Source: Metallyticus violacea (Eukaryota > Arthropoda > Insecta > Mantodea > Metallyticidae). Taken from it: 64,000 bases of DNA. Both the position numbers and the translations under genes were made by a program. The notes under the pieces were generated by a model, which ran no database searches, had not been told where the DNA came from, and was given only the letters and a program-made list of their open reading frames with translations. Positions within the stretch are counted from its first letter, which is position 1; each line of letters starts with the position of its first letter. The DNA is taken from the NCBI GenBank assembly GCA_030762175.1, contig CM060830.1, positions 48,260,501 through 48,324,500 of the forward strand, in the 5' to 3' direction. This document shows, in pieces, positions 22,006-32,765 of this stretch.

Positions 22006-23789
22006 AATCCAAATATGAGTGGAATACAATGGCGATACATGATTTCTTCTTTTCCTACTTCATGTTCTAGCAAGTTTATAAACATTAAAAATCAATCCTT
22101 GGTTCAGTGATACCAACAATCACAACAATTACTTCTTTAGTTTTATAAAATTGTACTTATAAAAATACCACTTTTTCTAACTAAAAAATGAGCCTCTAAT
22201 ATTCATGTTATTAATTATAAGAATTTATGAAAAGTTATAAAGTTAAAAGATAGTACTATATTCAGCGTGTACGGTCTACCATGAAAATCTGGTTTATGAA
22301 TTTAAATAAAAATTAATTATTTTCATCGCATACTAATGCCAACTTTTAGCCTTATAGATTAAATGGAAATGTTACGTACATATTAAGCATACTGCAATCT
22401 CAACCATAATTTGTAGTGAATGCACCTGAATCAACTGAAAAATTTGCAACCTGTTTTTCAGAGCTCTCTCGTTTGTCTCTCTCCAATGCAATTCCAAACC
22501 TGCATTTTTGATTTTGCTGTAATGCCTTAAGATCTCTGGTGTCTAAATCGAGAATGTGACTATTGGATAACTCACGCAATCTTTTTACTCTTATCCAAAT
22601 TAGTTGGATTGGCAACTGCAACTTGTGGTGCCGTAGGGTTCATCCATTATCTCACGCTAGACACAGCAAACCTCCATTTAACTTACGTGCTTCAATGTTC
22701 AAATCCAACTGTCCTCTTCCATATTCAAAAGTATGGACTTTTTAAATAGATATTATCCCTATACGCATCGGTGTACGAGTGTATTGACTTTATCGATATA
22801 CTTTTGCTTCCAATTTTATCAGTACAGCGCAACCTCCTACATAGTAATTTTATTTCCGATCGTGTACTCAGAGAATACTTTTTCCAGATACTCTGTAGCT
22901 ATATATTTTGCCTCTCCATACATATTAATCTCCTTTTGGGCTGCCTCTACACGTTCCACCCCTCACCCATACCAATTTTCTAGGCAACAAAAAGAACAGC
23001 TGGTCGGAACGCACACACACCAAAGGTGATGGAATTTATGTGCGTGCATTTTGTGAATGTATGTTCATAAATTTTGTATCCAGGTGCCTAAGAGACAACG
23101 TAATTCTTTCCGGACTTGGCCTACGGTTTATTTGCCTGAACTGTTTGTCTTTATAATGCATATTCGTGTTTATATATGAAAGCGAAAAGCAGAACCAGAA
23201 TATTTGATTTAATATTTAGATGATAGTATTACAGATTAAGCGTGATATGTTATCTGTTAAAATCAAAAGAGCTTTTAACGCCAGTGTTAAGTGTTAATAG
23301 CTTACCACTATTATTTAAATTCTTAAAAGTTTGTAAACTATATTGTAAACATATTGTGTCTAACATGTTTTTACATCCCTGTGTATTTGAATTACTAAAA
23401 CGTACTTAAAACTCTAAAAATGTCTAAACCTTGTCAATATTTCCACATGATAGTAATGTAAATATATGATTCATTGCTATAAGACCTATACTGTTAAGCT
23501 ACAATAAAATTAAGAGTAAATAGCTTTCAACTTTTTCAAACAGTTGATAAACGATGCATAACCTTCTTTAAAATGTATATTTTGTTAACAAAATTAAAGT
23601 TCAAATTTTTAAGAACATTCCCTCCAAATGGGATGGTATTCAACATTAAAATTCAAGTAGAATGTAACACGAAAAATCTCCTTGAGCCTATCAAATGAAA
23701 TGAAATTTGCCTGGGGTAAAGAGGTGCACATGCTTATTCTAGAGAGAAAAGCAAGACCAGGAATGGTCCGTTTAGATTCGAAGGTTGGA
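22006..23789. other. No gene recognised
   Basis: AT-rich. A minus-strand frame at 22400-22621 is charged and protein-like but has no convincing acceptor or family match. Pyrimidine-rich unique sequence at 22740-22985 gives overlapping chance frames. Confidence 0.5.
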
Positions 23790-24300
23790 AAGCTTTTAAA
23801 AAAAAAAAATTAGCGGATAGTTCTGGTAGAAGAATTTGTCCACATTGTGGAGGATCGAAAAAATGGGTACATATCTGGTAGAATGTACCCTGAGAAAAAC
23901 GCTGTTCCCAAAAAACATTTTAAAGGCAATAAGAGGACGATTGGCATACTGGGATCTGTTTGCAAACCACCTTAACTGGTTGAATATAAAGCGCAAAGGT
24001 AGAATCAATTTATTTGCTGGTTACAATGCAATAAGTAATATAGTAATATAATTATAAAGAACGTGTAATGCGTTTCCATTCATATCTGTATTGCTGTATT
24101 TCATATTTAAAAATTGTCAAACATTTATTTATTTATTATTGTCTTATTTTTCTTATTATTTATTCCTCCTTCATATTTAAGCATGTAAGGTCAATGACTC
24201 ATGCATAAAATATATTTGTAATGGGTATATCGAAATTCTATAATAATACAGACACTATAACCATTACCACTACTGCCGCATTATTCCTGAGCTTTAGAAC
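23790..24300 (+). pseudogene. LINE C terminus plus 3' UTR
   Basis: Forward reading gives 'ADSSGRRICPHCGGSKKWVH' and then, after a 1-nt shift, 'LVECTLRKTLFPKNILKAIR', i.e. the C-x2-C...H-x4-C knuckle that ends many non-LTR polyproteins. The frame stops near 24050. The following 3'UTR-like sequence ('CGTGTAATGCGTTTCCATTC', 'TTATTCCTCCTTCATATTTA', 'CTCATGCATAAAATATATTT') is shared, diverged, with 43615-43975. The 5' part is missing. Confidence 0.7.
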
Positions 24301-24593
24301 AGTTAAAATTCCAGACAATTCTTTTTCTAGTTTGGCAAGTAAAACTATCATCAGCGAAGTGTAGTTTGATTAGTCTTCTGTCGTGGATATTTATATTGGC
24401 ATTTTCCTTGCCTTGTTCTAGTTTTCTAAATAACAGTTTAAGTATTCAAGTGAAGGATTTGCTGAGATAGGATTTTCCTTTTTATCATTTCTTTTAAGTG
24501 TGAAAGTTGCGCCTTCCCCCTCTGAGTATGAGATTTAAGGGTACATTGTAAGGGATGATTTTATTTATTAAAACATTCCCATCGTACAGGGTG

Positions 24594-25347
24594 TTCTTAA
24601 ATGACACTAGCAGAATAGTTTTCAAGTAGACCTCCTGGGAGAAGCAATTTTGTTAGACTAGCAAAAAGATGGATAGATTTTTAATACAGACGAAAGGGGA
24701 CATGGAGATCAGAGCAGGGTACGGCTGAAGGGATGTTCTCTTTGCATTCGAGGTGTAACAACCACTCAGCATAATGACTGGTTTTCAAAGTTGGACCTCT
24801 CTCTGCCGTCGGCTTTAAAAAGACATAGTGGTGCAGGAATGAAGAGCGCTTTGTCGCCGACGTAATTTCGTCAGAGAGAACTGGAAGTACAAAGTACTTG
24901 TAGTGCCCAGAAGTGGGCCGGCAGCACGGTCTCTTTAAAACACAAAGGGAAAACGGACGCCGGGTGTGAAACAGAGGAGGCCGTGTCCTAATGACGCAAA
25001 GTTTTTGGGCAGTGGGTTGTTGATTCCAGGAGGCCTTGATTTCCGTAATCGGACAGCTCTCGCCCTGCTTTTAATGAGACGCTGCAAGACAATAACTCTG
25101 GTTTTCATCATCGTGAGGGCGCCATACGCGAAGGGCATCCATTTAGAATCCCGGCTGATGTTTTTACTCTCCCCCCCTCAGCAAGAGTTAACAAGGCGAG
25201 ATGGGTTTTCTTTGTATGAGCACTACATTGTTCTTCGGTCTCATACATAAGCAGCAAAAAGAGAAGGGAAAATGAGAGCGCGTTGCAAATGAGTGCGACT
25301 GCGTTCTTAATTAGCTTCGTTTAATTTTTTTTTCTGCCTGTCCGCAG
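24594..25347. other. GC-richer unique stretch; possible transposon end at its left
   Basis: ACAGGGTGTTC at 24595 resembles the outer end of IS630-like elements, but no partner end was found. 24700-25330 is distinctly richer in G+C, with overlapping open frames on both strands (67 codons minus, 94 codons plus) and no recognisable domain. It ends in a strong polypyrimidine/acceptor (see next entry). Confidence 0.4.
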
Positions 25348-25422
25348 GAACATGGTATCTCTACCTCGAGAGTTGCGAGTTCTATTCCCTAAGGGTACAT
25401 CTTGATCACATGGGGAAAAGCG
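25348..25422 (+). CDS. Candidate 75-bp exon (unknown protein)
   Basis: An excellent acceptor (TTTTTTTTTCTGCCTGTCCGCAG just upstream, with a CTTAAT branch-like motif about 40 nt before) opens a stretch ending at donor GCG|GTACGT. The exon is 75 bp (25 codons). The single open frame reads TWYLYLESCEFYSLRVHLDH onward. If the donor is ignored the frame stays open to a stop at 25551, giving a terminal-exon alternative. Against this, 'GCGAGTTCTATTCCCTAAGG' resembles the SINE3 B-box region, so it could be SINE-derived. No family recognised. Confidence 0.25.
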
Positions 25423-26041
25423 GTACGTCGCAGTATGTAAATTGTTCCACAAAGACTGCACTTATCATCGGCACTAACGAGAAAAGGAATGAACTAATGA
25501 CTTCTTGTGGTCGCATTGCTCAACGATACACTTTCAGAAGTTCATATTCCTAACCAACTCTTCAGATAGCTCAAAAACTTCGGTCAGGTCACCAAATTTG
25601 CTCAGCTGTTGAACGCAAAAAAAAAAAAAATCCAAAATTCTCTGAGCATGTAAGAGTTTTTTTTTTGTCATCAAATGATTTAGTATACCCCGAAATTTAA
25701 AACACATCAACAAAACCCCAAAATGTGACAGAGTGCAGGATTGTTCAACTACAGATCCTGATACACTTACAATAACCTTTTATTTATTTGCATGTAGATG
25801 ATACTCCTACAGTCACTCCAACATTGACTTGAAATAAAAAACAAAAGCACAATATAGTTATAAAAACATGATTAATTTCATTTAAGAATGTATGATGGGG
25901 TTACCAACTGTTTTCAGTTTAGGGGCTCCGTTGCTAGACATAACTCATCGTGTAAAAATTTTTGTTTTTCACTGTTTCAGCCGGTAACCATATACTCACA
26001 CCTTCAAAGTCACTAAAAAGCAATGTTTCTAAGAAAATATA

Positions 26042-27027
26042 CGAGAGTTATTCAATAAAGAATGAATGTACATTTTTTTAGTATACTTTCTTTGAGTAAA
26101 AATTTAACTTTACAATACATTATCATCCTAAAGCGTATTCTACACGTGGTTCCCCCCTATGAAAGGTGTACAGGTTGAGACATGTCAGTTTTTCCAGCAG
26201 CAAAGTGGAACACTATACCGCTCTGAAATCCTACTTTCTCTCAACAAAACTTCAGCGATCTATACTATGTTATAAGAGGCTTATGGAGTGTTTGTTCTTC
26301 CCCATAGCACAGTTCGAAGATGTTTAAAATGTTTATAGAAGAAAGGCAATCTATTGCATGTGAGACGTGTTTGCGATCGGTGGGTTCCTGAACAAAAAGA
26401 CGTTTGACTGCAGTTGAAGATGATGTTACAGGAAGATGCGAAGTTTCTTTCGCAGATAATCAGAGCTGATGAAATTTGGCTACATCATTTCGATCCTGAG
26501 AGCAAATAGAAAAGTTCTGTGTGGGAATTTACATCAGCACCAACACAAAAAATAAATGCAAAAGTGATTACTTCCCTTGGGAAAGTTATGATCCTCTCAT
26601 TTTCGATATTCAAGGAACGGTTTACCAGGATGTTCTATGTCAAAACGCAATTTTAATTGGGTAATACAAGCAAAAAGCCTACTTTTCCGTGCAATAAGCA
26701 ATATGCTGCAGCACGATAATGCACGGCCGCACATCGCAAATGTTGTTGTCGAATATCTCACAAAATCAATGTAAAGCGTGTCCCTAACGCTCTACATAGT
26801 CAATTTAGCCCCGTAGCCCTTTCTACTTTTCTCCAAATTGAAGAAACACATTTTTGGAAGGCATTTTGCATCATCAGAAGCAATGTTGAAGGGCTGCGAA
26901 GGCAATTCTGAAGAACCTGTCAAAGCCGTCAGTAAGGACTAATTCGAGAATTATAATGAAAGTTAGGGGATGAGTAAAGTTATGTTGTCAAAAATTAATG
27001 ATCATTCTTTATTGAACAGCACTCAGA
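26042..27027 (+). mobile_element. mariner-like element with both ends, defective
   Basis: The 5' end CGAGAGTTATTCAATAAAG matches the inverted 3' end (GTTCAATAAAGAATGATCAT read on the minus strand). Both are flanked by TA. Inside, forward frames give 'RADEIWLHHFDPESK' (first catalytic Asp kept), 'SLGKVMILSF', 'MLQHDNARPHIANVVVEYL' (second catalytic block intact) and the remains of the third block. Stops and frameshifts separate them, and the N-terminal third is poorly recognisable. Non-autonomous, possibly still cross-mobilisable if the ends were good. Confidence 0.85.
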
Positions 27028-27187
27028 TACAGTTTCTACTCACAGAAGTGGTCATATGCAACTCTCTTATAAAATCTATTAACACAATCCCGCGAATCTT
27101 ACGAAGCCCACGAGGATTGATGCCATAACTTACTTTATACTTGTTTCTTAATAGCTATCATTACGTGATCATTGCATTATATATTAC

Positions 27188-27230
27188 GAGGTTGGTTCAG
27201 AAAGTTAGTTACAATTGATTATTCCGGGGC
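27188..27230 (+). repeat. Isolated mariner-type terminal sequence
   Basis: TACGAGGTTGGTTCAGAAAG has the form of a mariner 5' terminus after a TA. No matching inverted end or transposase follows within the next kilobase, so it is probably a solo fragment. Confidence 0.35.
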
Positions 27231-27539
27231 AAAAAAATGATTATTGATCAAAATTAGAAAATAATGAATAAATAAAAATGAAAATGAGGGCTTATGCAAG
27301 CAAAGAAACACAAAAATTAACCAACAATTAGTATAAACGTATGTGCATAGAAATGGAGAGCTTATACAAAGTGGTTCTATAAGCATTCTTGTTGTTTTCT
27401 GTAAATTAAATCTTTTTCAGATAGTGAAAAATAGTAGGGAAAAAATGTCATGGGCTCCCCAGCAAGGTCATTGACTTTTGTATTCTAAAGTTTATATTTT
27501 TTCTTGATTCCTCTCTCAAATCCAATAGTAGGGTCCATT

Positions 27540-27805
27540 ATAATAACCCATGTTTGATAGTAAGGCAAACATATCGACTGGTCAGACAGTGAACTTCTTC
27601 GAAGGTCTTGAAGTTATTAGATCGGAACTCTTCAGCGATCATTGCGCTGATTCTGTGTTGACGAGAGTTCAAGGACAGAAACGCAGGACATGTGCAAGCG
27701 TTTATGTCGCTCTTTGCGAGCGCCAACAGTCTCTGCAGAAAATTGTCTGAACATTTCACTATTTTTTGGACTTCCTGACGCCCCAGCATATCTTTAGAGA
27801 TACCC
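27540..27805 (-). pseudogene. Retrotransposon endonuclease-region fragment
   Basis: Minus-strand reading alternates frames to give 'FCRDCWRS' and 'TLAHVLRFCP', then 'SRQHRISAMIAEEFRSNN' and 'FKTFEEVHCL'. This matches the C-x2-C...ETLxHVLxxC knuckle followed by RHxxIxxxIAExxR and EEVH seen in some insect non-LTR elements before their restriction-like endonuclease. One or two frameshifts are needed, so it is dead. The flanking parts of the element were not identified. Confidence 0.6.
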
Positions 27806-27887
27806 AACTCGTTTCCGCGACAGTCACCCCACTATAGCTGAGAATCACTGCAACAATGCCTTGCCTATTTGCATCAGTCCATTATTC

Positions 27888-27990
27888 GTGTTTAATACCC
27901 GTTTTTTACTGCTGATATATTATACAAGCGATATATATATATATGTCACATGAGATGAAATGATAAATTGGGAAGGGATTTTTTAAAAGT
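27888..27990 (-). mobile_element. SINE1 3' fragment
   Basis: Carries the SINE1 tail blocks ('TTTAATACCCGTTTTTTACT', 'CATGAGATGAAATGATAAAT') with a TA expansion replacing part of the CACCGCCTGTGG block. Truncated at its 5' side about 70 bp before another SINE1 copy in the same orientation. Confidence 0.75.
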
Positions 27991-28059
27991 AAGTTAAGAG
28001 TAACGCTTGACGTTGTTGGCCCTTTCCTAGCCTATCAGCATCAGTCACTCTATACAGTT

Positions 28060-28282
28060 ATTTTAATAGTGTTTAACACCCTTTTTATTGCTGACATAGC
28101 ATAAGCGATGGATTATAATGTACATGAGATGAAATGATAAATTGGGAAAGATTTTTTTAAAAAGAAAATCTATGTTTAGGGTAACGCCATTAATGAGTGC
28201 TGAGGAAAATCTGGAAAAAGAAACCTCCTGCTCACGAGTCTGTACCTTAATGATTCAAGTCACTCTTAGCGGTCTGTGCAGC
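28060..28282 (-). mobile_element. SINE1, diverged near full length
   Basis: Tail blocks, central block and remnants of the tRNA-like head (CTCACGAGTCTGTACCTTAA on the plus strand) are all present in order on the minus strand. The A box is degraded and part of the central block is deleted. It lies in direct orientation with the fragment at 27888. Confidence 0.8.
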
Positions 28283-29407
28283 ATTGTTCAAACTACTTGG
28301 CACCATTTCAAAATGAGTGGAGGAGACCTTGCATTTGGTCCATACACGGTCGAAATTTCACGATGATTCTCATAATCAAGACGTTCTGCCCGCAAAATTA
28401 TCATTGTGTTTCTCATACTTCAATCTAAAAGTATGTTTCCATTTTGTTGTATTGCTAACTTGCACCTCTTTTGCTACCAAAATGAAAGATCTGAATATGA
28501 ACTCTATTCCGGATATGTGCCCCGCTTTTTGTCCAGTGCTGCCAGATTAGAACTTCAAGTGTAACTTACTTTTTGAATCCTTCTTGTATGTACCACAGCT
28601 GTACTAAAAGAGTTACTTTTTCAGTTTAGTTTCAAAATTACTTAACTTTATGCACTAGTGCATACATGGGAAAAAAATTATTTTACGCACTTGCTCCAAA
28701 CTGAAAATATTCTAAACATAGACTTTTAAATTTTTCATTTATTATATTTACAATATAATTATTCAAGTTAGAAAGTTATAAACTTTCCACAGCATTTTAT
28801 ATATCCAAATTTTCAGTTTCGTCTTTCAAGATTATTTTAATTACTTAAGTTTGAGGTATTTATAGGAGGAATTTGAGACATGAAAAGTTTCTGAAAGGTA
28901 GAAGCAGGGCGCAAAGATTCCCTGGGAGCTGAAACTGAAATCTTATTTGATAGATATTGTTACAAGCTTTAGCGGAAGAATATCCAGATTAGAAACATAT
29001 GGTTTCTTATTAGTAATGAAGTTTTTGGAATTTCGTAGTTTGGTTTGAAGACAATTGCCGCAATTTGTGTTTACTGCTCAAAGATTATCCTGGCATCTGC
29101 ATATAATCTGGAATTTGGAGCTGGAATCATGAAACGTTGTAAGAAAATGTACTCCCTGAATTGAGAAATCATCCATATTTTGGAAGGAAAATAAAAGTAT
29201 TTATTTTACCAACAAGATGATGCTCTCCCACATTAAGTATCAAATTTCACTTAGTTGTTGGAGTTTGTTAATAAAGAAATCTACTCGAAGATACTAAAAA
29301 ACCTAAATTACATCAATGAATTAACTACTGAAGGTTTCAAGAAATCCACAGAAATAAATAACTGCAAAAGTGTACTATAGCATTGTGAACTATATTTTGG
29401 TAAATGC
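28283..29407. other. No gene recognised
   Basis: Mostly AT-rich. A minus-strand 34-bp splice-bracketed stretch at about 28577-28610 (acceptor AACTCTTTTAG, donor AAAAA|GTAAGTTAC) is open in all frames but too short to call. Confidence 0.5.
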
Positions 29408-29860
29408 ACAGGAACCGAGCTGAGTGACATGTACAGGGTTCAAATCTCTCGGAGCCGGCCATCCTGACATTTGGGTTTTCGTAGGTTCCCTTGGTCCCTT
29501 AGGCCAAAGCTAGGATGGACATTTTCATTCCACGGAATTCCTAACTTTTCTTTTTTCATATAATTTCATTCTTTTGGTTCTGTTACTGGATCAATGTGCC
29601 AGGGGGAGGTAGGTTGGTGCGGCGTGACGGTGGCTTGGACTTTGGAAAGATTTCTGCTCCGGTATTTTCCTAGTAAGGAAAATAATCTTCTGAGGGGCTC
29701 GAACTCTGTTGTTGTAGGGGAATTCTATTTTGAACCTGTTAGTGACTCTATCTACGTCCATTCTTCATCGGTTCCTGGCCATCCGGTGTCGTGCGCACAA
29801 ACGGCCAGCTTTTGAAAAAGGCTGCAGTACCGTAATATCTTCCTCCGTCCCTAGCAATCA
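29408..29860 (+). mobile_element. SINE3-like element
   Basis: The head has 'AACCGAGCTGAGTGAC' and a good B box (GGGTTCAAATCTC). The body has 'CTTAGGCCAAAGCTAGGATG', a T-rich block ending 'TTTGGTTCTGTTACTGGATC', then 'GCGCACAAACGGCCAGC' and the terminal 'CTTCCTCCGTCCCTAGCAATC'-type block. Shared order with 16095 and 21575 defines the family. Confidence 0.7.
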
Positions 29861-30454
29861 AAGAAGTCTACTCTGAGAGACAAACAACTCTAATGAACTC
29901 GGTGAATTATTCACTGGAGCCCTTGAAGAATCTACATGGACAAGCAACTGTAAAAATTACCGAAATGTTGTGCACTATGCTTTGATAATTGTGCAAACAT
30001 AGTCAGCAATGGCTGTAAAGGTTGATCTGAATAAATATTATGAATATATTAATTTACAGTCGAGGTAAACCTGGTTCTTACAAGGTATTTTTTCAAGGAA
30101 CAAGGAGCACAATGCAATTTATTAATCTGAACTTATTTTTTAAAAATCACAAGTGACCCAATGGAATATCACGGTTTTCAGAACGCTGCCATTTCAAGTG
30201 ACTTCGCATTACAGTTATGGTATTGATTGCTATATAACTATGCAATTTATTCTATTTATTTAGTAAACAACAGTATTGATAATTGGACGGTTGAAAAACG
30301 TGTATTCGATTTTGTTATCATTTTTTGTTATTTTGTTATAAGATTTTGTTATTTAATCTCCTACGTTCAGAGAAGATTTAGGGTAGAATTTAATGTGCCA
30401 GAAATGCTGGCAACACTGAACTTTAGGATGGATGATAATGATGAAAATGAATTT

Positions 30455-30910
30455 TGATTCCAGCATGATGGTGCCACAGTTCACATCGCTTGTGAAACAA
30501 TGAACACTCTGCGGATTTTGTTTCCTGGACGCATAATTTCTCGATTTGCTGATGTTGCCTGGCCAGCCCGATCTGACGGCTGCAGGCTATTTTTATGGAT
30601 ATACTTGAAAAGTAAAGTGTACTGCAACAGGCCACGAACCATCATGCAGTTAAAGGAAAACATAACTCATGAAATTAGGAACATTGGTAATGTTTCATTG
30701 CAACGAGTTATAGTAAACTTTCCGAACCGAATTAACGATGTGTTCGTTGTCATGGAGCCAACTTTAAAATTGTGATTTTTATAAAATAAGTTCATATTAA
30801 TAAATTGCACTGTGCTACTTGTTCGTTGAAAAAGTGTTTTTATTTAATTCTATACGAATGTAGCACAAGAAGGTTCTGAAAACTGTCATTATCCACTGGA
30901 CCATCCTGTA
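30455..30910 (+). pseudogene. IS630-like (DDE_3) transposase C-terminal relic
   Basis: Forward frame: 'FQHDGATVHIACETMNTLR' (second catalytic Asp kept), 'FPGRIISRFADVAWPARS', then 'DGCRLFLWIYLKSKVY', where the usual DxFLW acidic residue is replaced (RLFLW). It ends with 'RPRTIMQLKENITHEIRNI' and a stop at 30773. An in-frame TGA sits just upstream. The likely 3' terminus is 'CCACTGGACCATCCTGTAT' near 30905. The 5' half of the element is not recognisable. Confidence 0.82.
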
Positions 30911-32765
30911 TTTATAATTATTTCGTTTTTGTAATCACCTCAACAAATCATTGGTAAATAATCAACACTTAGGCAGTAGCAAAATTTGTATCATCTGAGT
31001 TGAAGCTGTTATTTGTTTTGTTTATTATTGTCTCGATTCTTGGGCTGATAGGAAGAGCCAGGATAATGGGGTGAAGGCTCGTTCTTTTCAAATAATTCTA
31101 ATATTTTGACTTTGGCTGCAACATTTATGTGAATTGCAATACAGTTAAATAATTTATGTGCTAGAGATGCGAAATTATCAGTGAACTTTTTCTGGTACAC
31201 CCTGTATTCAGCATATCTTTGTAGCATGGTTTGACGGTTGGAGTGCGGTGGCATGAGAGAAATTCGTCATATTCCTTCACAGGGTCTGTACAATTGACAC
31301 ATTTGCATCAATTATCTTTGCGGTGACAGTCATCCAGTGTGACAGACATACAGCAAGTGGCACTCTAGTGTGACGCAAGGGCTGTTAAACTGACAGGTAT
31401 CTCTCTCCACGTTAAGAGCTCTGATTTAATTAGCTTAATGTTGTGATATTCCAAAATTGATTTACTTCAAAGATAAAACCCGTCGGTGTCGTTTACATGC
31501 GACGATATTGTACAGCATGTAATTTAATTTGGTGCACTGATGCATTTGTTGCGCAAAACTAAATAACCGCACATTAAGTAAATTTGGTAACACTGACAGG
31601 TTTGAAACGTATATTTCATGGGGGGAGAGAGAAAAAAAAATGATCATGCGATTATGTCGTTTTGTCTGTTTGTGGCGTGGGGGATAGAAGCAGATAAAAA
31701 ATTCGACAGACAAATAATGAAAATGGTTAAACACAGAAGCGCAGAGTAGAAGCTAGATAAATTTAATGTGGATGATATATATCGACCTAGTGCTCTGTCA
31801 AATCCTAAACTTTATGAAAGCTTGTTTACTTAGCAAGAATAAAATATTTCTAATCATATTAAAAGCATCAGAAGAAGCAATACGAAAAATAAAGGAAAAA
31901 AATTAGTAAAAGTAAAAATAATTGCCGAAAATAATAGCATATTTTACATCTATTTAACCTAATAATCCCTAAAATGGAACAGAATATAAACGAAAGAGTG
32001 CAACAGTTAAAAAAGGAATTTGAAAGTTAAAGTTGTGATTTGAAATATGAGCTTCATGGCAGAGAGTATTCATGCAAAAACTTTAAATATATAAATAAAT
32101 AAAAATAATCATATAGTTATTAACCCAAAAGGGCTACGTATAATAATAGGATGAAAAAGTATACAGAAAGATACTAAAGTGTAGTGAAGTAATTCGAACA
32201 GCAAGAACATTTATTAATATTAATAATTGTTGTAAACACAGAAGAAACGGATGACATCATGTTTTAAGTTTTGTTTTGCTGAGTAGAAAGGAAAAGTATT
32301 CAATAAGTACGCGCCTAGTTCCAAGAGCTTTGTTAAGTGTTCAGAAATATTTATATGCAAAGTTTATATACAAATTTCTGTTCAACTCTAATTTATAGTA
32401 ATATCGTTATGTTATGGCCAGAGTGAGAAGTGCAGTAAATGTTTGCAATTGCTGCTTATTATAAATATTGGGTTTGCTGGAAAGAGAAAAGCAGACTTGA
32501 AAAATCCTGACAGAGACTCGAATTTTTCAAGTCTCGATTTTACTTTTATACATTTCGCTTGATAAATTAGGCAACAGAAAGAGTTCGTTGTATATTTTCC
32601 AACTATTGCCATAAATTGTTCACTTTTATTGGCAAATGTGCACATTTACCTGCAAGGCTGCGTGGTAAGTGTTGGCAGACAAAGTTGAATCAGTTTTCAC
32701 CCCAAATGTTTATAGTTGTATTGCTTCTGTGTTTTGTGTACAGGTGTTTTTGGTATTGTTAAATA
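30911..32765. other. No gene recognised; one transposon-end-like motif
   Basis: 'TTTCTGGTACACCCTGTATT' near 31190-31210 resembles an IS630-type right end. The rest is AT-rich sequence without recognised proteins. Confidence 0.55.

Noticed and set aside
22400..22621. Charged minus-strand frame as an exon
   Set aside because: The possible acceptor (AGTTGCAG) lacks a pyrimidine tract, and no recognised family or matching donor was found.
26000..26030. Minus-strand 13-bp micro-exon between TTGCTTTTTAG and GGT|GTGAGTATA
   Set aside because: Too short to distinguish from coincidence, and it lies next to a mariner end in otherwise noncoding sequence.
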